Assembly (NCBI GenBank): GCA_017621155.1
Contig: JAGATP010000016.1
Coordinates: 56,334-120,333, forward strand
Direction of reading: 5' to 3'
Length of the DNA stretch: 64,000 nt
Source of the DNA: Clostridia bacterium
GTDB lineage: Bacteria > Bacillota > Clostridia > Christensenellales > Borkfalkiaceae
This document shows, in pieces, positions 49,800-59,865 of this stretch. The number at the start of each line of letters is the position of its first letter. Within the stretch, counting starts at the first letter, position 1. The translations under genes and the position numbers were made by a program. The notes beneath the pieces were generated by a model. That model saw only the letters and a program-made list of their open reading frames with translations. It ran no database searches and had not been told where the DNA came from.

Positions 49800-49828
49800 T
49801 TGAATTCTTCTTTCAAATCATGTATAAT
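49800..49828 (+). promoter_or_regulatory. Sigma-A promoter of the aconitase-like gene
   Basis: TTGAAT (49800-49805), 17 nt, TATAAT (49823-49828); AGGAGG at 49845-49850, 4 nt before the ATG. Confidence 0.85.
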
Positions 49829-49854
49829 GAAAAAAATCACTCTCAGGAGGCAAT

Positions 49855-52080
49855 ATGATAAAACTGATCAAAGGAGGCGTCTATTATCTCGAAGGACGTC
49901 CTGTCAAGGAAAAAGACGCCTTCCGCACTTCGAGCCAAAAGGAAGAAGGAAAGAAATTGACCATTTCCCACTCCATTCTCATGGCGCACAATCAGGGCGA
50001 TGCACAAAAATTAAAAATCAAATTCGACGAACTCACCTCTCACGACATCACTTACGTAGGAATCATTCAGACCGCCAAGGCGAGCGGGCTCGAATGTTTC
50101 CCCATTCCCTATACGCTGACCAATTGCCACAATTCCCTTTGCGCCGTCGGGGGAACGATCAACGAAGACGATCACGTCTTCGGTCTTTCTGCGGCAAAGA
50201 AATACGGGGCAAACTACGTGCCCGCCCACCTAGCCGTCATTCATCAATACATGCGCGAGATGAGCGCGGGCTGCGGAAAGATGATTTTGGGCTCCGATTC
50301 CCACACCCGCTACGGCGCGCTCGGCACGATGGCGATCGGCGAAGGCGGGCCCGAGCTCGTCAAACAGATTTTAAAGCAAACGTACGACATCGCTTATCCC
50401 GAAATCGTCTGCGTCTATTTGAAGGGCAAGCCCAGAAAGGGAGTCGGGCCGCAGGACGTCGCGATTGCCCTTTGCAAAGCCGTCTTTGCGAATGGCTTTG
50501 TCAAGAATAAGGTGCTCGAATTTGTCGGGCCGGGCATTGCGCACCTGTCGCAAGAGTACCGAAACGGAATCGACGTCATGACGACGGAGACCACTTGCCT
50601 TTCCTCCGTCTGGGAGACCGACGAAACGACGAAGGCTTATCTCGAAACGCACGGAAGGGGAAGCGATTATCATAAGCTTTCCGCAGAAGAGGGGGCATTC
50701 TACAACTGCGGCATCACCATCGATTTGTCCAGAATCGAGCCCATGATCGCCCTGCCTTTCCACCCCTCCAACGCCTATACCATCCGCGAATTTTTGAAAA
50801 ATCCCTATGAAATCCTGAAAAAGGTTGAAGACGCCGGCAATCGGCTCAAGGGGGATTCTTCCTTCCATTTGACGGATAAAATCAGGGACGGCAAGGTCTA
50901 TGTGGATCAGGGCATCATCGCAGGCTGCGCGGGAGGAATGTACGAAAACATTGCGGAAGCCGCCGATATTCTCAAAGGGAAAAACATCGGCTCGGATTCC
51001 TTCACTTTGAGCGTTTATCCTTCCTCTCAACCCGTTTATCAGGCGCTTTGCGATCAGGGAATCGTCTCCGAACTGATGAGTGCGGGCGCGATTGTCAAAA
51101 CGGCATTCTGCGGCCCTTGCTTCGGCGCGGGAGACGTCCCCTCCAACAACGCCCTCTCCCTTCGCCATACGACGCGGAACTTCGAGAGCCGCGAGGGGAG
51201 CAAGCCGTCGGGCGGACAGCTTGCTGCCGTTGCCCTGATGGACGCCCGCTCGATCGCCGCGACGGCGGCAAACGGAGGCGTTTTGACGAGCGCTATGGAG
51301 GTTTCCTACACCAAGCGGAGAAGAAAATACCGCTTCAACGGCGAAATCTATCAAAACAGGGTCTATCACGGCGCGCTTTGTCCCAAAGATTCGCCCCTCG
51401 TTTACGGCCCGAACATCGCCGATTGGCCCGAGCAGATCGCCCTCGGAAAGCATCTTCTCATGAAGGTCGTTTCCGTTTTGACCGATCCCGTGACGACGAC
51501 GGACGAGCTCATTCCTTCGGGAGAGACCTCTTCCTATCGCTCCAACCCCTTGAAGCTCGCGTCGTTTGCCCTTTCCCGCAAAGACCCTGCTTACGTTGGC
51601 AGGGCAAAAGTTGTACAGGCGGACGAGGCAATCCGAAGAAAAACGGGCGCGCTTCCGCAGTCTGTTTTGGACGAGCTCGGCGATCTTGAATTAAAAGACG
51701 GCACGATTTACGGCTCAGTCATCGTTGCCGTCAAGCCGGGAGACGGTTCTGCAAGAGAACAAGCCGCTTCCTGTCAAAGAGTTTTGGGCGGAGTCGCCAA
51801 CATCGCCGTGGAATACGCAACCAAGCGATACAGGAGCAACCTCATCAATTGGGGTATGCTGCCCCTTCTCGGCAAGGGAATCAAGGCGGAAGTCGGGGAT
51901 TACTTCTATCTCGAAAACGTCGATGAGTTCGTGCTCGACAGCACTTCTTCTCTCAAGGCAAAGTGGATTCATCAGGGCAAGGCGAAGGAAGTGGAGCTTT
52001 CGCTCGGCGGATTGACGCCAGACGAAAAGAAAATTGTCCTTTCGGGCTGCCTCATCAATTTCAACAAAAATAGAAAATAA
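49855..52080 (+). CDS. Aconitase-superfamily hydratase of unknown substrate (YbhJ-like)
   Basis: A 741-aa protein with the aconitase layout. It has GSDSHTRYGALGTMAIGEGGPELVKQ and the Fe-S ligands at GCAGGMYEN and AFCGPCFGAGDVPSNN. A C-terminal swivel-like domain follows (ARSIAATAANGGVLTSAM, then SCQRVLGGVANIAVEYATKRYRSNLINWGMLPLL). Size and order resemble E. coli YbhJ rather than citrate aconitases or leuC. The hydrated substrate is unknown. It is a single-gene unit with a strong promoter and terminator. Confidence 0.8.
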   Translation: MIKLIKGGVYYLEGRPVKEKDAFRTSSQKEEGKKLTISHSILMAHNQGDAQKLKIKFDELTSHDITYVGIIQTAKASGLECFPIPYTLTNCHNSLCAVGGTINEDDHVFGLSAAKKYGANYVPAHLAVIHQYMREMSAGCGKMILGSDSHTRYGALGTMAIGEGGPELVKQILKQTYDIAYPEIVCVYLKGKPRKGVGPQDVAIALCKAVFANGFVKNKVLEFVGPGIAHLSQEYRNGIDVMTTETTCLSSVWETDETTKAYLETHGRGSDYHKLSAEEGAFYNCGITIDLSRIEPMIALPFHPSNAYTIREFLKNPYEILKKVEDAGNRLKGDSSFHLTDKIRDGKVYVDQGIIAGCAGGMYENIAEAADILKGKNIGSDSFTLSVYPSSQPVYQALCDQGIVSELMSAGAIVKTAFCGPCFGAGDVPSNNALSLRHTTRNFESREGSKPSGGQLAAVALMDARSIAATAANGGVLTSAMEVSYTKRRRKYRFNGEIYQNRVYHGALCPKDSPLVYGPNIADWPEQIALGKHLLMKVVSVLTDPVTTTDELIPSGETSSYRSNPLKLASFALSRKDPAYVGRAKVVQADEAIRRKTGALPQSVLDELGDLELKDGTIYGSVIVAVKPGDGSAREQAASCQRVLGGVANIAVEYATKRYRSNLINWGMLPLLGKGIKAEVGDYFYLENVDEFVLDSTSSLKAKWIHQGKAKEVELSLGGLTPDEKKIVLSGCLINFNKNRK

Positions 52081-52087
52081 TCTTTAA

Positions 52088-52138
52088 AAACGGGCGTTTC
52101 TTTTGCGGAAAGCGAAAGAAACACCCGTTTCTTTCTTT
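52088..52138 (+). terminator. Terminator of the aconitase-like gene
   Basis: AAACGGGCGTTTCTTT (52088 on) pairs with AAAGAAACACCCGTTT (52115-52130) with one internal mismatch, followed by TTTCTTTCTTT. Confidence 0.9.
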
Positions 52139-52146
52139 CGGAGTTC

Positions 52147-52175
52147 TTGACAATATCCCCGTTTTGTGATAGGAT
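52147..52175 (+). promoter_or_regulatory. Sigma-A promoter of the Sel1-repeat gene
   Basis: TTGACA (52147-52152), 17 nt ending in TGA (extended -10), TAGGAT (52170-52175). Confidence 0.7.
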
Positions 52176-52211
52176 AGAATAGATGAATCATAGATTAAGA
52201 TGAGGTTTTTC

Positions 52212-55200
52212 ATGCCGGATTTAAACGCAACGACGGAAAAAGAAATGACCGAACAAAGCACGCTTGCGCAAGCAAAGGAAGCGATCGAATCAGTGGAACT
52301 TTCTCTTTTGGAGCAGAAAGCCGCAAGCGGGGACGGAAAGGCTTGCGCCCTTTTGGGACGGTATTACGAATTGGGGAAGGGCGTACCGAGAAGCGATGAA
52401 AGCGCCGTATATTATTATCAAAAGGGAGCGGAAAAAGGGGAGAAAGACGCCCTTTTTGCGCTTTCCAATCTGTTAAGCGAGGGAAGGGGAATCGAACGGA
52501 ACGACACCCTTTCCCGCGATATGCTCTCCCGTGCGGCGCATCTCGGGCATTCTGAGGCGCAAAACGAATATGCGCGGCGTTTGCTCGAACGGGGACACGA
52601 TTCCGACGCCCGCGCTTATTTTGAAAAGGCGCTTGCAGGCGGAGAGCTTGCAGCGGCAACTTCCCTGGGCGAACTGTACGAACGGGGGATCGGCGTTGTC
52701 AAAGATGACGAAAAGGCAATTTCCTATTATGAAAAAGCCTCGAAGGACGACCTCAAGGCAGCTTTTCACCTTGCGGTTTTAAAGGGAGACGATGCTTGCC
52801 TTCGCTTTTGTCTTGAAAAAGAGTACCCCGACGCCCTCTACTATGAGGGAATGCGAAAGCAAGATCCCGTTCTTTTGGAAAAAGCCCTTTCGCACGGCGT
52901 GGAAGAAGCGAGACTTCCTTTGGGAAGAATTTACTACGAGCGGAAGAACTACGAAAGAGCAGCCGAACTTTTAAAGCGGTCTCACGAAGGGGAAGCCTTT
53001 TACCTTCTTGGCAATCTGTACAAAAAGGGCGTTTTGCCCAAGAGCCACAAGCAAGCGGCGCTCTATTACGAAACCTCTTCGGAATTGGGTTATGCAGAGG
53101 GAATGTACGCGCTTGCCGTATGCTACGATACGGGATTCGGCATGATCCGAAACGAAGAGACGGCGATGACCTTCTTTGCGAAAGCGGCTGCGCTCGGACA
53201 GCTCGATTCCGTGTACGAGCTCGGCAGACATAAGATGAACGGGTTGGGGACGGATCGCGACGAAAAGGAAGCCGCAAAGCAGTATTTGCTTGCGGCAGAC
53301 TTGGGACACGTGCGCGCCGCCTATTGCTATGGGCAATGCCTGAAAAGGGGAATCGGCGTTCGCAAAGACGAAAAAAAGGCGATTTCTTACATCGAACAAG
53401 CGGCAAACAGAGGATTTCCGAAGGCGCAGTTCGAGTTTGGAAGCTTTCTTCTCAAGACCGAGCCTGAAAAGGGCGCTTCCTGGTTTGAGCGCGCCTACGA
53501 ACAGGGCAATAAAGAAGCGGGGATTGCCCTTGCCGACTGCTATCGCTTCGGCAAAGGAAAAGAACGGGACGAAGAAAAGGCGTTTTCTCTGTATGAAACC
53601 CTCTTTTCCTGTCTGCCCGCAGAAAAATGCCGCGAGCTATCCGTTTGGCTCAAAGAAAGCTCGTTTGCACCAAAGGACAAATGGCTCTCCTACCTTGCCC
53701 GTGCGGCTGAGGAAGGGGACGCCTCCGCTGAGTACGAATACGGCGTTTGCTACGACCAAGGGAAGGAATTCCCGCACAACTTGGAACGCACCCTCTATTG
53801 GCTTGAAAAGGCTTCCAAGCAGGGGCATTTAGAGGCAAAGGAGCGCTTGGCGAACCTGTTGGCAAGGAAAGGACAGATTGCGGGGCTCGATGAAAAGAAG
53901 GCATTTTCCCTCTATCGGGAACTGCTGGAAAAGGGAGTCAAGCGGGTCGGTTATCCGCTCGGCGTCTGTTATCAAATGGGACAGGGCGTCGAGGAAAACG
54001 CAGAGCGCGCCGCGCGCTGTTTTGCCTTAGCGGCGGAAGCAAACGTTTTGGAGGCGAGAATCGCCCTTGCCGAATGCTATTTGACGGGCTACGGGCTTCC
54101 CGCAGACAGACAAAAGGCGTACGAACAATTTCGGACAGCCGCCTTTGCGGGAGACGCGACGTCCGCTTATCGGGCTTACCTCTTAAAACCGACCGAAACC
54201 GATCTCTATCGGATGGCGGTGGAGGCGGAAATTCCCGACGCGCTTTGCAAAGAGGGACTCTCGCAGGACGATCCGAAAAAGAGCACTGAATATCTGGCAC
54301 GCGCCGCCGCGCTTGGAAGCGCAAGGGGAATGTATTCCTACGCCGAGCGCTTGCTTCTCGGAAAGGGCGCGGAGAAAGACGAAGCAGAGGGCGTCCGTTG
54401 GCTGAAAAAGGCGTTTGCCTCGTCCTATGAACCAGCTGGATTTTTGCTCGCGTCCTGTTATTCGGAGGGTACGGGCGTCGAATGCGACCATACAAAGGCT
54501 TGCGAGTATCGCGAGCTACTCGCATTCAGGGGCAATGCGGAAGCGATGCTTCTTTCGGCAGAGCATTACCGCTATGGCATCGGCGTCAAAGTGAATTATG
54601 CCCGCGCATATGATTGGTACTTAAAGGCTGCCGAGCGCGGAATCGGAAAGGCACAATACTGCGTTGCGCTCTGTTATCTCGACGGAATGGGCACAAAGCA
54701 AAATCCTGCCCTTGCGGCATCTTGGATGAAAAAGGCGTTTTCGACGCTTTATGAAGATACGACCTTCGATACGGTCATTCAAAAGGGGCTCGAAGAAGGG
54801 GACGGAGCTTCTCTCCTTGCCATCGGCAATCGCTACTTTGAAGGCAAAGGCGTTCCGATCGACAAGGCAAAAGCCGAGTATTGGTATCGCAGATCGGCAA
54901 ATACGGGTTATGCCGAAGGGTATTATCGGCGGGGAAGAATGTTTTCGTTCGGCACGGGCGTTGCCTTAGACGAACAGGAGGCGTTCTGGTGTTACAAGAA
55001 GGGCGCTGAGCTTGGCTCTCTCGATGCTCTCTATGAAACAGCCGTCTCATATTATGACGGCAGAGGGGTAGAACAGGATTTCAAGGAGGCGAAACGCCGT
55101 TTTGCCCGCTTCAACGAAGCCAATTCGAAACTACTGCAAAAGAAAATCGAGCGCAAGTACAAAATAACGGAGTCCTTTGCCCATCTCTTTGAAAGTGCCG

Positions 55201-55400
55201 TGGACGGGAACGCCGAAAGCCAATACGTCATCGCTTCCAGATTCCGCACGGCATTCGGCATTGCCAAAAACGAAGAGCGCGCGATTTATTGGCTGAAAAA
55301 AGCGCAAAAGGGCGGCAATGAAGACGCCGAATGTTTTTTGAGAAAAATGGGAGCATGGAAGTCGGACGAACAGGAGGAAGCGAATGCTGACGTGGAATGA
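52212..55400 (+). CDS. Very large Sel1-like (SLR) repeat protein
   Basis: 1,062 aa made almost entirely of about two dozen Sel1-type repeats of roughly 36 aa (pattern A-x2-LG-x2-Y-x2-G-x-GV-x2-D-x2-KA-x2-Y-x2-AA-x2-G). Such helical solenoids are protein-binding scaffolds. No signal peptide or transmembrane segment is seen, so it is probably cytoplasmic. GAGG 5 nt before the ATG at 52212 favours that start over 52200. The zinc macrodomain gene overlaps its end by 17 nt, so the two are probably made together. Function unknown. Confidence 0.88.
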   Translation: MPDLNATTEKEMTEQSTLAQAKEAIESVELSLLEQKAASGDGKACALLGRYYELGKGVPRSDESAVYYYQKGAEKGEKDALFALSNLLSEGRGIERNDTLSRDMLSRAAHLGHSEAQNEYARRLLERGHDSDARAYFEKALAGGELAAATSLGELYERGIGVVKDDEKAISYYEKASKDDLKAAFHLAVLKGDDACLRFCLEKEYPDALYYEGMRKQDPVLLEKALSHGVEEARLPLGRIYYERKNYERAAELLKRSHEGEAFYLLGNLYKKGVLPKSHKQAALYYETSSELGYAEGMYALAVCYDTGFGMIRNEETAMTFFAKAAALGQLDSVYELGRHKMNGLGTDRDEKEAAKQYLLAADLGHVRAAYCYGQCLKRGIGVRKDEKKAISYIEQAANRGFPKAQFEFGSFLLKTEPEKGASWFERAYEQGNKEAGIALADCYRFGKGKERDEEKAFSLYETLFSCLPAEKCRELSVWLKESSFAPKDKWLSYLARAAEEGDASAEYEYGVCYDQGKEFPHNLERTLYWLEKASKQGHLEAKERLANLLARKGQIAGLDEKKAFSLYRELLEKGVKRVGYPLGVCYQMGQGVEENAERAARCFALAAEANVLEARIALAECYLTGYGLPADRQKAYEQFRTAAFAGDATSAYRAYLLKPTETDLYRMAVEAEIPDALCKEGLSQDDPKKSTEYLARAAALGSARGMYSYAERLLLGKGAEKDEAEGVRWLKKAFASSYEPAGFLLASCYSEGTGVECDHTKACEYRELLAFRGNAEAMLLSAEHYRYGIGVKVNYARAYDWYLKAAERGIGKAQYCVALCYLDGMGTKQNPALAASWMKKAFSTLYEDTTFDTVIQKGLEEGDGASLLAIGNRYFEGKGVPIDKAKAEYWYRRSANTGYAEGYYRRGRMFSFGTGVALDEQEAFWCYKKGAELGSLDALYETAVSYYDGRGVEQDFKEAKRRFARFNEANSKLLQKKIERKYKITESFAHLFESAVDGNAESQYVIASRFRTAFGIAKNEERAIYWLKKAQKGGNEDAECFLRKMGAWKSDEQEEANADVE

Positions 55401-56232
55401 CTATAAGGGAAGCCTGAATTTAAACGCCTATCCGCATGACGATTCTCCCCTGTCTTTGGAAGAAAAAAGTGCGATTTGTAACCGGATGCTCACCTATCTG
55501 TTGACGGAACGCGGCGAGATTTCCGCCTTTAACGTGTCCTACGAGCAGAAGAGGAACATCATAAGGGGGTATTTGAACGAGCGGGGCGCCAACTACATCG
55601 AGCCGTCTATTCTTTCCGATTGGGATCGCCTTCTTTGGTCGGAGACAAAGGAAAGGGGAATCGTCGACGTCAATTCTCTTTCCTATCAGCAATCCATTGC
55701 GCTGTGGCAGGGCGATATTACCCGCCTCAATGCCGACGCCATCGTAAACGCCGCAAATAACGCCTTACTCGGCTGTTTTATTCCCAACCATAAATGTATC
55801 GATAACGTCATTCATTCGGCGGGAGGCCCTCAAATTCGAAGCGATTGTGCCAAGATCATAGCGCTTCAGGGGACAAGGGAAAAAACGGGGCAGGTCAAGG
55901 TGACGAACGCTTACAATCTGCCTTCCCGCTACGTGTTCCATACCGTCGGCCCGATGTCAGGGTTTACAGTCACAGAGGAACAGCGTGCGGAGCTCAAAAG
56001 CTGCTACCTTTCCTGTCTCGACCAAGCGGAGGAAATGGGGCTTTCCACGATTGCCTTTTGCTGCGTGTCCACCGGGATTTTCGGTTTCCCCAACGAGGAA
56101 GCCGCGGAAATTGCCACGGGAACGGTTTTAAATTGGCTGCTCCGCCATAAGAGCAAATTAAAAGTTGTTTTCGACACCTTTCTCGATAAGGATTACGCCA
56201 TCTATGAGAATATTTTCAAATTCATCGGCTGA
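55384..56232 (+). CDS. Zinc-dependent macrodomain protein-ADP-ribose hydrolase
   Basis: A 282-aa protein. Residues about 1-110 form a helical N-terminal domain; about 110-282 is a macrodomain: WQGDITRLNADAIVNAANNALLGCF, then IPNHKCIDNVIHSAGG, whose Cys/His/Cys set is the zinc site of the Zn-macro class, VTNAYNLPSRYVFHTVGP and STGIFGFPNEEAA. Zn-macros remove ADP-ribose from proteins and often sit beside mono-ADP-ribosylating sirtuins (SirTM) with GcvH-L/LplA; none of these is present here. It overlaps the Sel1-repeat gene by 17 nt. Confidence 0.9.
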   Translation: MLTWNDYKGSLNLNAYPHDDSPLSLEEKSAICNRMLTYLLTERGEISAFNVSYEQKRNIIRGYLNERGANYIEPSILSDWDRLLWSETKERGIVDVNSLSYQQSIALWQGDITRLNADAIVNAANNALLGCFIPNHKCIDNVIHSAGGPQIRSDCAKIIALQGTREKTGQVKVTNAYNLPSRYVFHTVGPMSGFTVTEEQRAELKSCYLSCLDQAEEMGLSTIAFCCVSTGIFGFPNEEAAEIATGTVLNWLLRHKSKLKVVFDTFLDKDYAIYENIFKFIG

Positions 56233-56248
56233 AGCTTTTTAAAAAGAT

Positions 56249-56282
56249 AGCCCGCTCCTTTCATAAGCGAAGGAAGCGGGCT
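56249..56282 (-). terminator. Terminator of ychF (and hairpin after the macrodomain gene)
   Basis: AGCCCGCT-c-CTT / AAGG-a-AGCGGGCT stem. On the minus strand it runs into ATCTTTTT, so it ends ychF; on the plus strand no T tract follows directly. Confidence 0.8.
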
Positions 56283-56299
56283 GTTCATTTGTCTGCTTT

Positions 56300-57400
56300 T
56301 TATACGTTGAATCGGAATAAGACGACGTCTCCGTCCTGCATGACGTAATCCTTTCCCTCCGAGCGCACCTTTCCCTTTTCTCTTGCTCCGACGTAGCCGC
56401 CGCATTCGAGAAGGGTCTGATAATCGACGACTTCTGCGCGAATAAATCCCTTTTCAAAATCGGTATGGATTTTTCCCGCCGCCTGGGGCGCCTTGGTGCC
56501 CCGCTCGATTGTCCAAGCTCTGGTTTCCTTTTCACCGGCAGTGAGATAAGAAATGAGTCCCAAAAGGGCATAGGACTTTTTGATGAGGCGATTGAGTCCG
56601 CTCTCCTTCAGACCGAATTCCTCGAGGAACATCTCCTGGTCTTCTTCCGACATCTGGGAAAGCTCTTCTTCCGTTCTGGCACAGATGACGAGAACGGACG
56701 AGCCTTCTTTTTGCGCGTAATCCTTGACCGCCTTGACGTAGGGAAGGGAATCCTCGTCTTTTCCCATATCGTCTTCCGCGATGTTCGCCGCATAGATGAC
56801 GGGCTTGGAGGAGAGGAGAAAAAGATTGTCGAGAAGCACCTTTTCTTCCTTCGTCACTTCCAAATTTCTCGCGGGATTTTCCTCTTCGAGGAAGGCAAAC
56901 AGCCGTTCGAGGAAGGCGTATTCGAACGCGGCTTCCTTGTTCGAGCCGCCTTTGGCTACGTTTTTGATGCGATCCATTCTCTTTTGCACGGCGTCCATAT
57001 CCGCAAGAATGAGTTCTAAGGTAATCGTCTGAATGTCTCCGACGGGATCGATTTTGTTGTTGACGTGAATGATATTGCCGTCTTCAAAACAACGGACTAC
57101 GTGAACGATGGCGTCGCATTCCCGAATGTGAGAGAGGAATTTATTGCCAAGACCCTCTCCGCGGGAAGCGCCCTTTACAAGCCCTGCAATATCGACAAAC
57201 TCGATGACGGCGGGCGTCACCTTCTTGCTGGAATAGAGGGCGGCGAGCTTGTCAAGTCTTTCGTCGGGAACGGCAACGACGCCGACGTTTGGCTCGATGG
57301 TACAAAAAGGATAATTGGCGGCTTCCGCGCCTGCATGAGTAATTGCATTGAACAGCGTGGACTTCCCGACGTTGGGGAGTCCCACAACACCTAATTTCAT
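56300..57400 (-). CDS. ychF: Obg-like ATPase YchF
   Basis: A universally conserved P-loop protein of 366 aa. [16 protein letters not shown] is the P-loop, [21 protein letters not shown] switch II, and the noncanonical NxxE nucleotide motif gives ATP preference. A coiled coil lies at about residues 125-200 and a C-terminal TGS domain at about 280-363. It binds ribosomes. AAGGAAG precedes the ATG. Confidence 0.95.
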   Translation of the reverse strand: MKLGVVGLPNVGKSTLFNAITHAGAEAANYPFCTIEPNVGVVAVPDERLDKLAALYSSKKVTPAVIEFVDIAGLVKGASRGEGLGNKFLSHIRECDAIVHVVRCFEDGNIIHVNNKIDPVGDIQTITLELILADMDAVQKRMDRIKNVAKGGSNKEAAFEYAFLERLFAFLEEENPARNLEVTKEEKVLLDNLFLLSSKPVIYAANIAEDDMGKDEDSLPYVKAVKDYAQKEGSSVLVICARTEEELSQMSEEDQEMFLEEFGLKESGLNRLIKKSYALLGLISYLTAGEKETRAWTIERGTKAPQAAGKIHTDFEKGFIRAEVVDYQTLLECGGYVGAREKGKVRSEGKDYVMQDGDVVLFRFNV

Positions 57401-57435
57401 CTGTTTTTCTTCCTTTTCTGAAATTTACATCAGGT

Positions 57436-57464
57436 ATTATAGACTATTTTGCAAAAAATGGCAA
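57436..57464 (-). promoter_or_regulatory. Sigma-A promoter of ychF
   Basis: Minus strand TTGCCA (57464-57459), 17 nt, TATAAT (57441-57436). Confidence 0.85.
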
Positions 57465-57471
57465 TCTAAAC

Positions 57472-57500
57472 TTGCCTATTTTTGAAAAATATGCTAAACT
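57472..57500 (+). promoter_or_regulatory. Extended -10 sigma-A promoter of argS
   Basis: TTGCCT (57472-57477), 17 nt ending TGC, TAAACT (57495-57500). Back to back with the ychF promoter. Confidence 0.7.
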
Positions 57501-57531
57501 GTCAGCAAATCATTTTTGAGAGTGTGAATTT

Positions 57532-59217
57532 ATGGATTACAAAAGGTATATTGCGGAACGTTTAAACGTTGAGGGAATGAGGGTCGAGGAGTTATCCGAA
57601 GCAATTATCCTTCCCCCCAATACGGAGATGGGAGATTATGCCCTTCCTTGCTTTAAATTTGCAAAGACTTTTCGGAAATCGCCCGTGCTGATCGCACAGG
57701 GGCTCAAGGAAACTTATCCGCTCGACGACGTGATCGGATCGGTCGAAGCGGTCAACGGCTATCTGAACTTTAAAGTCAACCGTCGGGGACTTGCCAAGGC
57801 AACCCTGGAGGAAATCGAACGGGAAGGGGACTTGTACGGTTCGAGCAACGAGGGAAACGGAAAGACGATTTGCATCGACTATTCTTCCGTCAACATCGCC
57901 AAGCCTTTTCACATCGGACACCTTTCCACGACGGTCATCGGCGGTGCGCTTTACCGCGCCTATCGCTTCTTCGGGTATCACGCCGTCGGCATCAATCATT
58001 TAGGCGACTACGGCACGCAGTTCGGAAAGCTGATTGCCGCATTCAAGCATTGGGGCAACAAGGAGCAGGTGGAAAAGGGCGGCATTCGCGCCATCAACGA
58101 CCTTTATATCCGCTTCCACAAGGAGGCGGAGACTCATCCCGAACTCGAAGACGAGGCGAGGGGATACTTTAAATTCATCGAAGAGGGAGATCCCGAGTGC
58201 AACCAAATCTTTGAATGGTTCAAAGAGATCACCATGCGCTACGTCGATGAAATCTATCAGATGCTCGACATTCGCTTTGACAGCTATGCCGGAGAGCGCT
58301 TCTACACGGATAAGATGGAGCCCGTTGTTGCGGAGCTCAAGGAAAAGGGGCTTCTCGTCGAAAGTCAGGGCGCGCAAATCGTCAATCTCGACGCATACAA
58401 TATGCCTCCCTGCATTATTTTGCGCTCGGACGGCGCTTCTCTCTATGCGACCCGCGATATGGCGGCTGCGATCTATCGGAAAAAGACGTACGACTTTACC
58501 AAGTGCCTTTACGTCGTCGCCTATCAACAGAATCTCCACTTCAAGCAGTTCTTCAAAGTGCTCGAGCTGATGGGAAAGGAGTGGGCAAAAGACCTCGTCC
58601 ACGTTGCCTACGGCATGGTTTCCCTCGAAGAAGGGGCGATGTCCACGAGAAAGGGCAATATGGTCTTTTTAGAGGACGTCATTCACCGCTGCATCGAAAA
58701 GGCTCAAAAGGTCATCGAAGAAAAGAATTCTTCCCTCGAAAACAAGGAAGAGGTGGCAAAAATCGTCGGCACAGGCGCGGTTATTTTCAGCGCACTCTAC
58801 AACAATAAGATCAAGGACATCGTCTTTTCCTACGACAAGGTTTTGAGCTTTGAAGGCGAAACGAGCGTTTACGTGCAATACACCTGCGCGCGGGCGAACT
58901 CCGTCCTGCAAAAGGCGGGCGAGCTTCCTAAAAACTACGAAATTCCCGAACTTTCCTTGGAAGAGTTCGAGCTCGTCAAAGCGCTCTCTTCCTTCCGTCA
59001 GGCAATTTCCGATTGCCTCGAAAAGTACGAGCCCTGCTACATCGCAAGGTTTGCCGTTGACGTGGCGCAGAAGTTCAACAAATTTTACTTCGATTATAAA
59101 ATTTTGTCGGAAACGGGAGATACGCGCGCCTTCCGCCTCGCACTCACCAAGGCGACCCTTCAGGTGCTTAAAAATGCCTTTGCATTGCTCGGAATCGGGA
59201 TTCCCGAAAAAATGTAA
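57532..59217 (+). CDS. argS: Arginyl-tRNA synthetase
   Basis: A class I synthetase of 561 aa charging tRNA-Arg. An N-terminal tRNA D-loop-binding domain (about 1-95) is followed by the HIGH motif in IAKPFHIGHLSTT, and MSTRKGN stands in the KMSKS place, as usual for ArgRS. The C-terminal DALR anticodon-binding domain runs from about residue 440. First gene of a run with the HAD phosphatase (stop and start share one base, TAATG), asparaginase and a hydroxyacid dehydrogenase. Confidence 0.95.
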   Translation: MDYKRYIAERLNVEGMRVEELSEAIILPPNTEMGDYALPCFKFAKTFRKSPVLIAQGLKETYPLDDVIGSVEAVNGYLNFKVNRRGLAKATLEEIEREGDLYGSSNEGNGKTICIDYSSVNIAKPFHIGHLSTTVIGGALYRAYRFFGYHAVGINHLGDYGTQFGKLIAAFKHWGNKEQVEKGGIRAINDLYIRFHKEAETHPELEDEARGYFKFIEEGDPECNQIFEWFKEITMRYVDEIYQMLDIRFDSYAGERFYTDKMEPVVAELKEKGLLVESQGAQIVNLDAYNMPPCIILRSDGASLYATRDMAAAIYRKKTYDFTKCLYVVAYQQNLHFKQFFKVLELMGKEWAKDLVHVAYGMVSLEEGAMSTRKGNMVFLEDVIHRCIEKAQKVIEEKNSSLENKEEVAKIVGTGAVIFSALYNNKIKDIVFSYDKVLSFEGETSVYVQYTCARANSVLQKAGELPKNYEIPELSLEEFELVKALSSFRQAISDCLEKYEPCYIARFAVDVAQKFNKFYFDYKILSETGDTRAFRLALTKATLQVLKNAFALLGIGIPEKM

Positions 59218-59858
59218 TGAAAAAGCTCCTCTTATTCGACCTCGACGGCACCATTCTCTATACCGTTCCCGACATTATGGCTTGCTGCAACGACGTTTTG
59301 TCGGAGTTTTCCCTTCCTCCCATCTCGGAGGAGGAAACGAAGGCGTTTGTGGGGAATGGGGCAAAAAAGCTCGTTGAACGCATGCTCAAAGACAAATATG
59401 ATCTTTTGGAAGAGGTCTATGCACGCTACTCCTCACTGTTCCCTTCCTACCGAAACAGGACGACGTATTACCCCGGAGAGCTTGCCTTCTTCAGACAGAT
59501 GAATGCACTCGGCTATTCCTTTGCCGTCGTCACCAACAAGCCGCAAGAGACGGCAAACGCCGTCATGAATCGCTTTTTCCCCGGCTGGAAGGTCTTCGGA
59601 CAGACGGATTCCTTTCCCGTCAAACCCGATCCTTCTCTGACCCTTTTCGCCATCGAGCGGATGGGATTTTCAAAAGAAGACTGCGTCTTTATCGGCGACG
59701 GGGAAACGGACGTGGAGACGGCAAAGAGGGCGGGCATTCCCTGTATCTCCGTTTTGTGGGGTTATCGAAGCCGTAAAACGCTGGAAGAGGCTGGCGCAAC
59801 CTGTTTTGCTTCGTCGTTTGAAGAACTCAAAACCATCATTTGCAACCTTGAGGATTGA
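59217..59858 (+). CDS. HAD-superfamily hydrolase (phosphoglycolate phosphatase-like)
   Basis: A 213-aa protein with motif I LFDLDGTILYTVPD, motif II VVTNKP, the Lys in PVKPDPS and motif IV FIGDGETDVETAKRAGI. The cap domain is alpha-helical, as in Gph/PpaX. The substrate cannot be told from sequence. It starts inside the argS stop. Confidence 0.88.
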   Translation: MKKLLLFDLDGTILYTVPDIMACCNDVLSEFSLPPISEEETKAFVGNGAKKLVERMLKDKYDLLEEVYARYSSLFPSYRNRTTYYPGELAFFRQMNALGYSFAVVTNKPQETANAVMNRFFPGWKVFGQTDSFPVKPDPSLTLFAIERMGFSKEDCVFIGDGETDVETAKRAGIPCISVLWGYRSRKTLEEAGATCFASSFEELKTIICNLED

Positions 59859-59865
59859 TTTTTCC

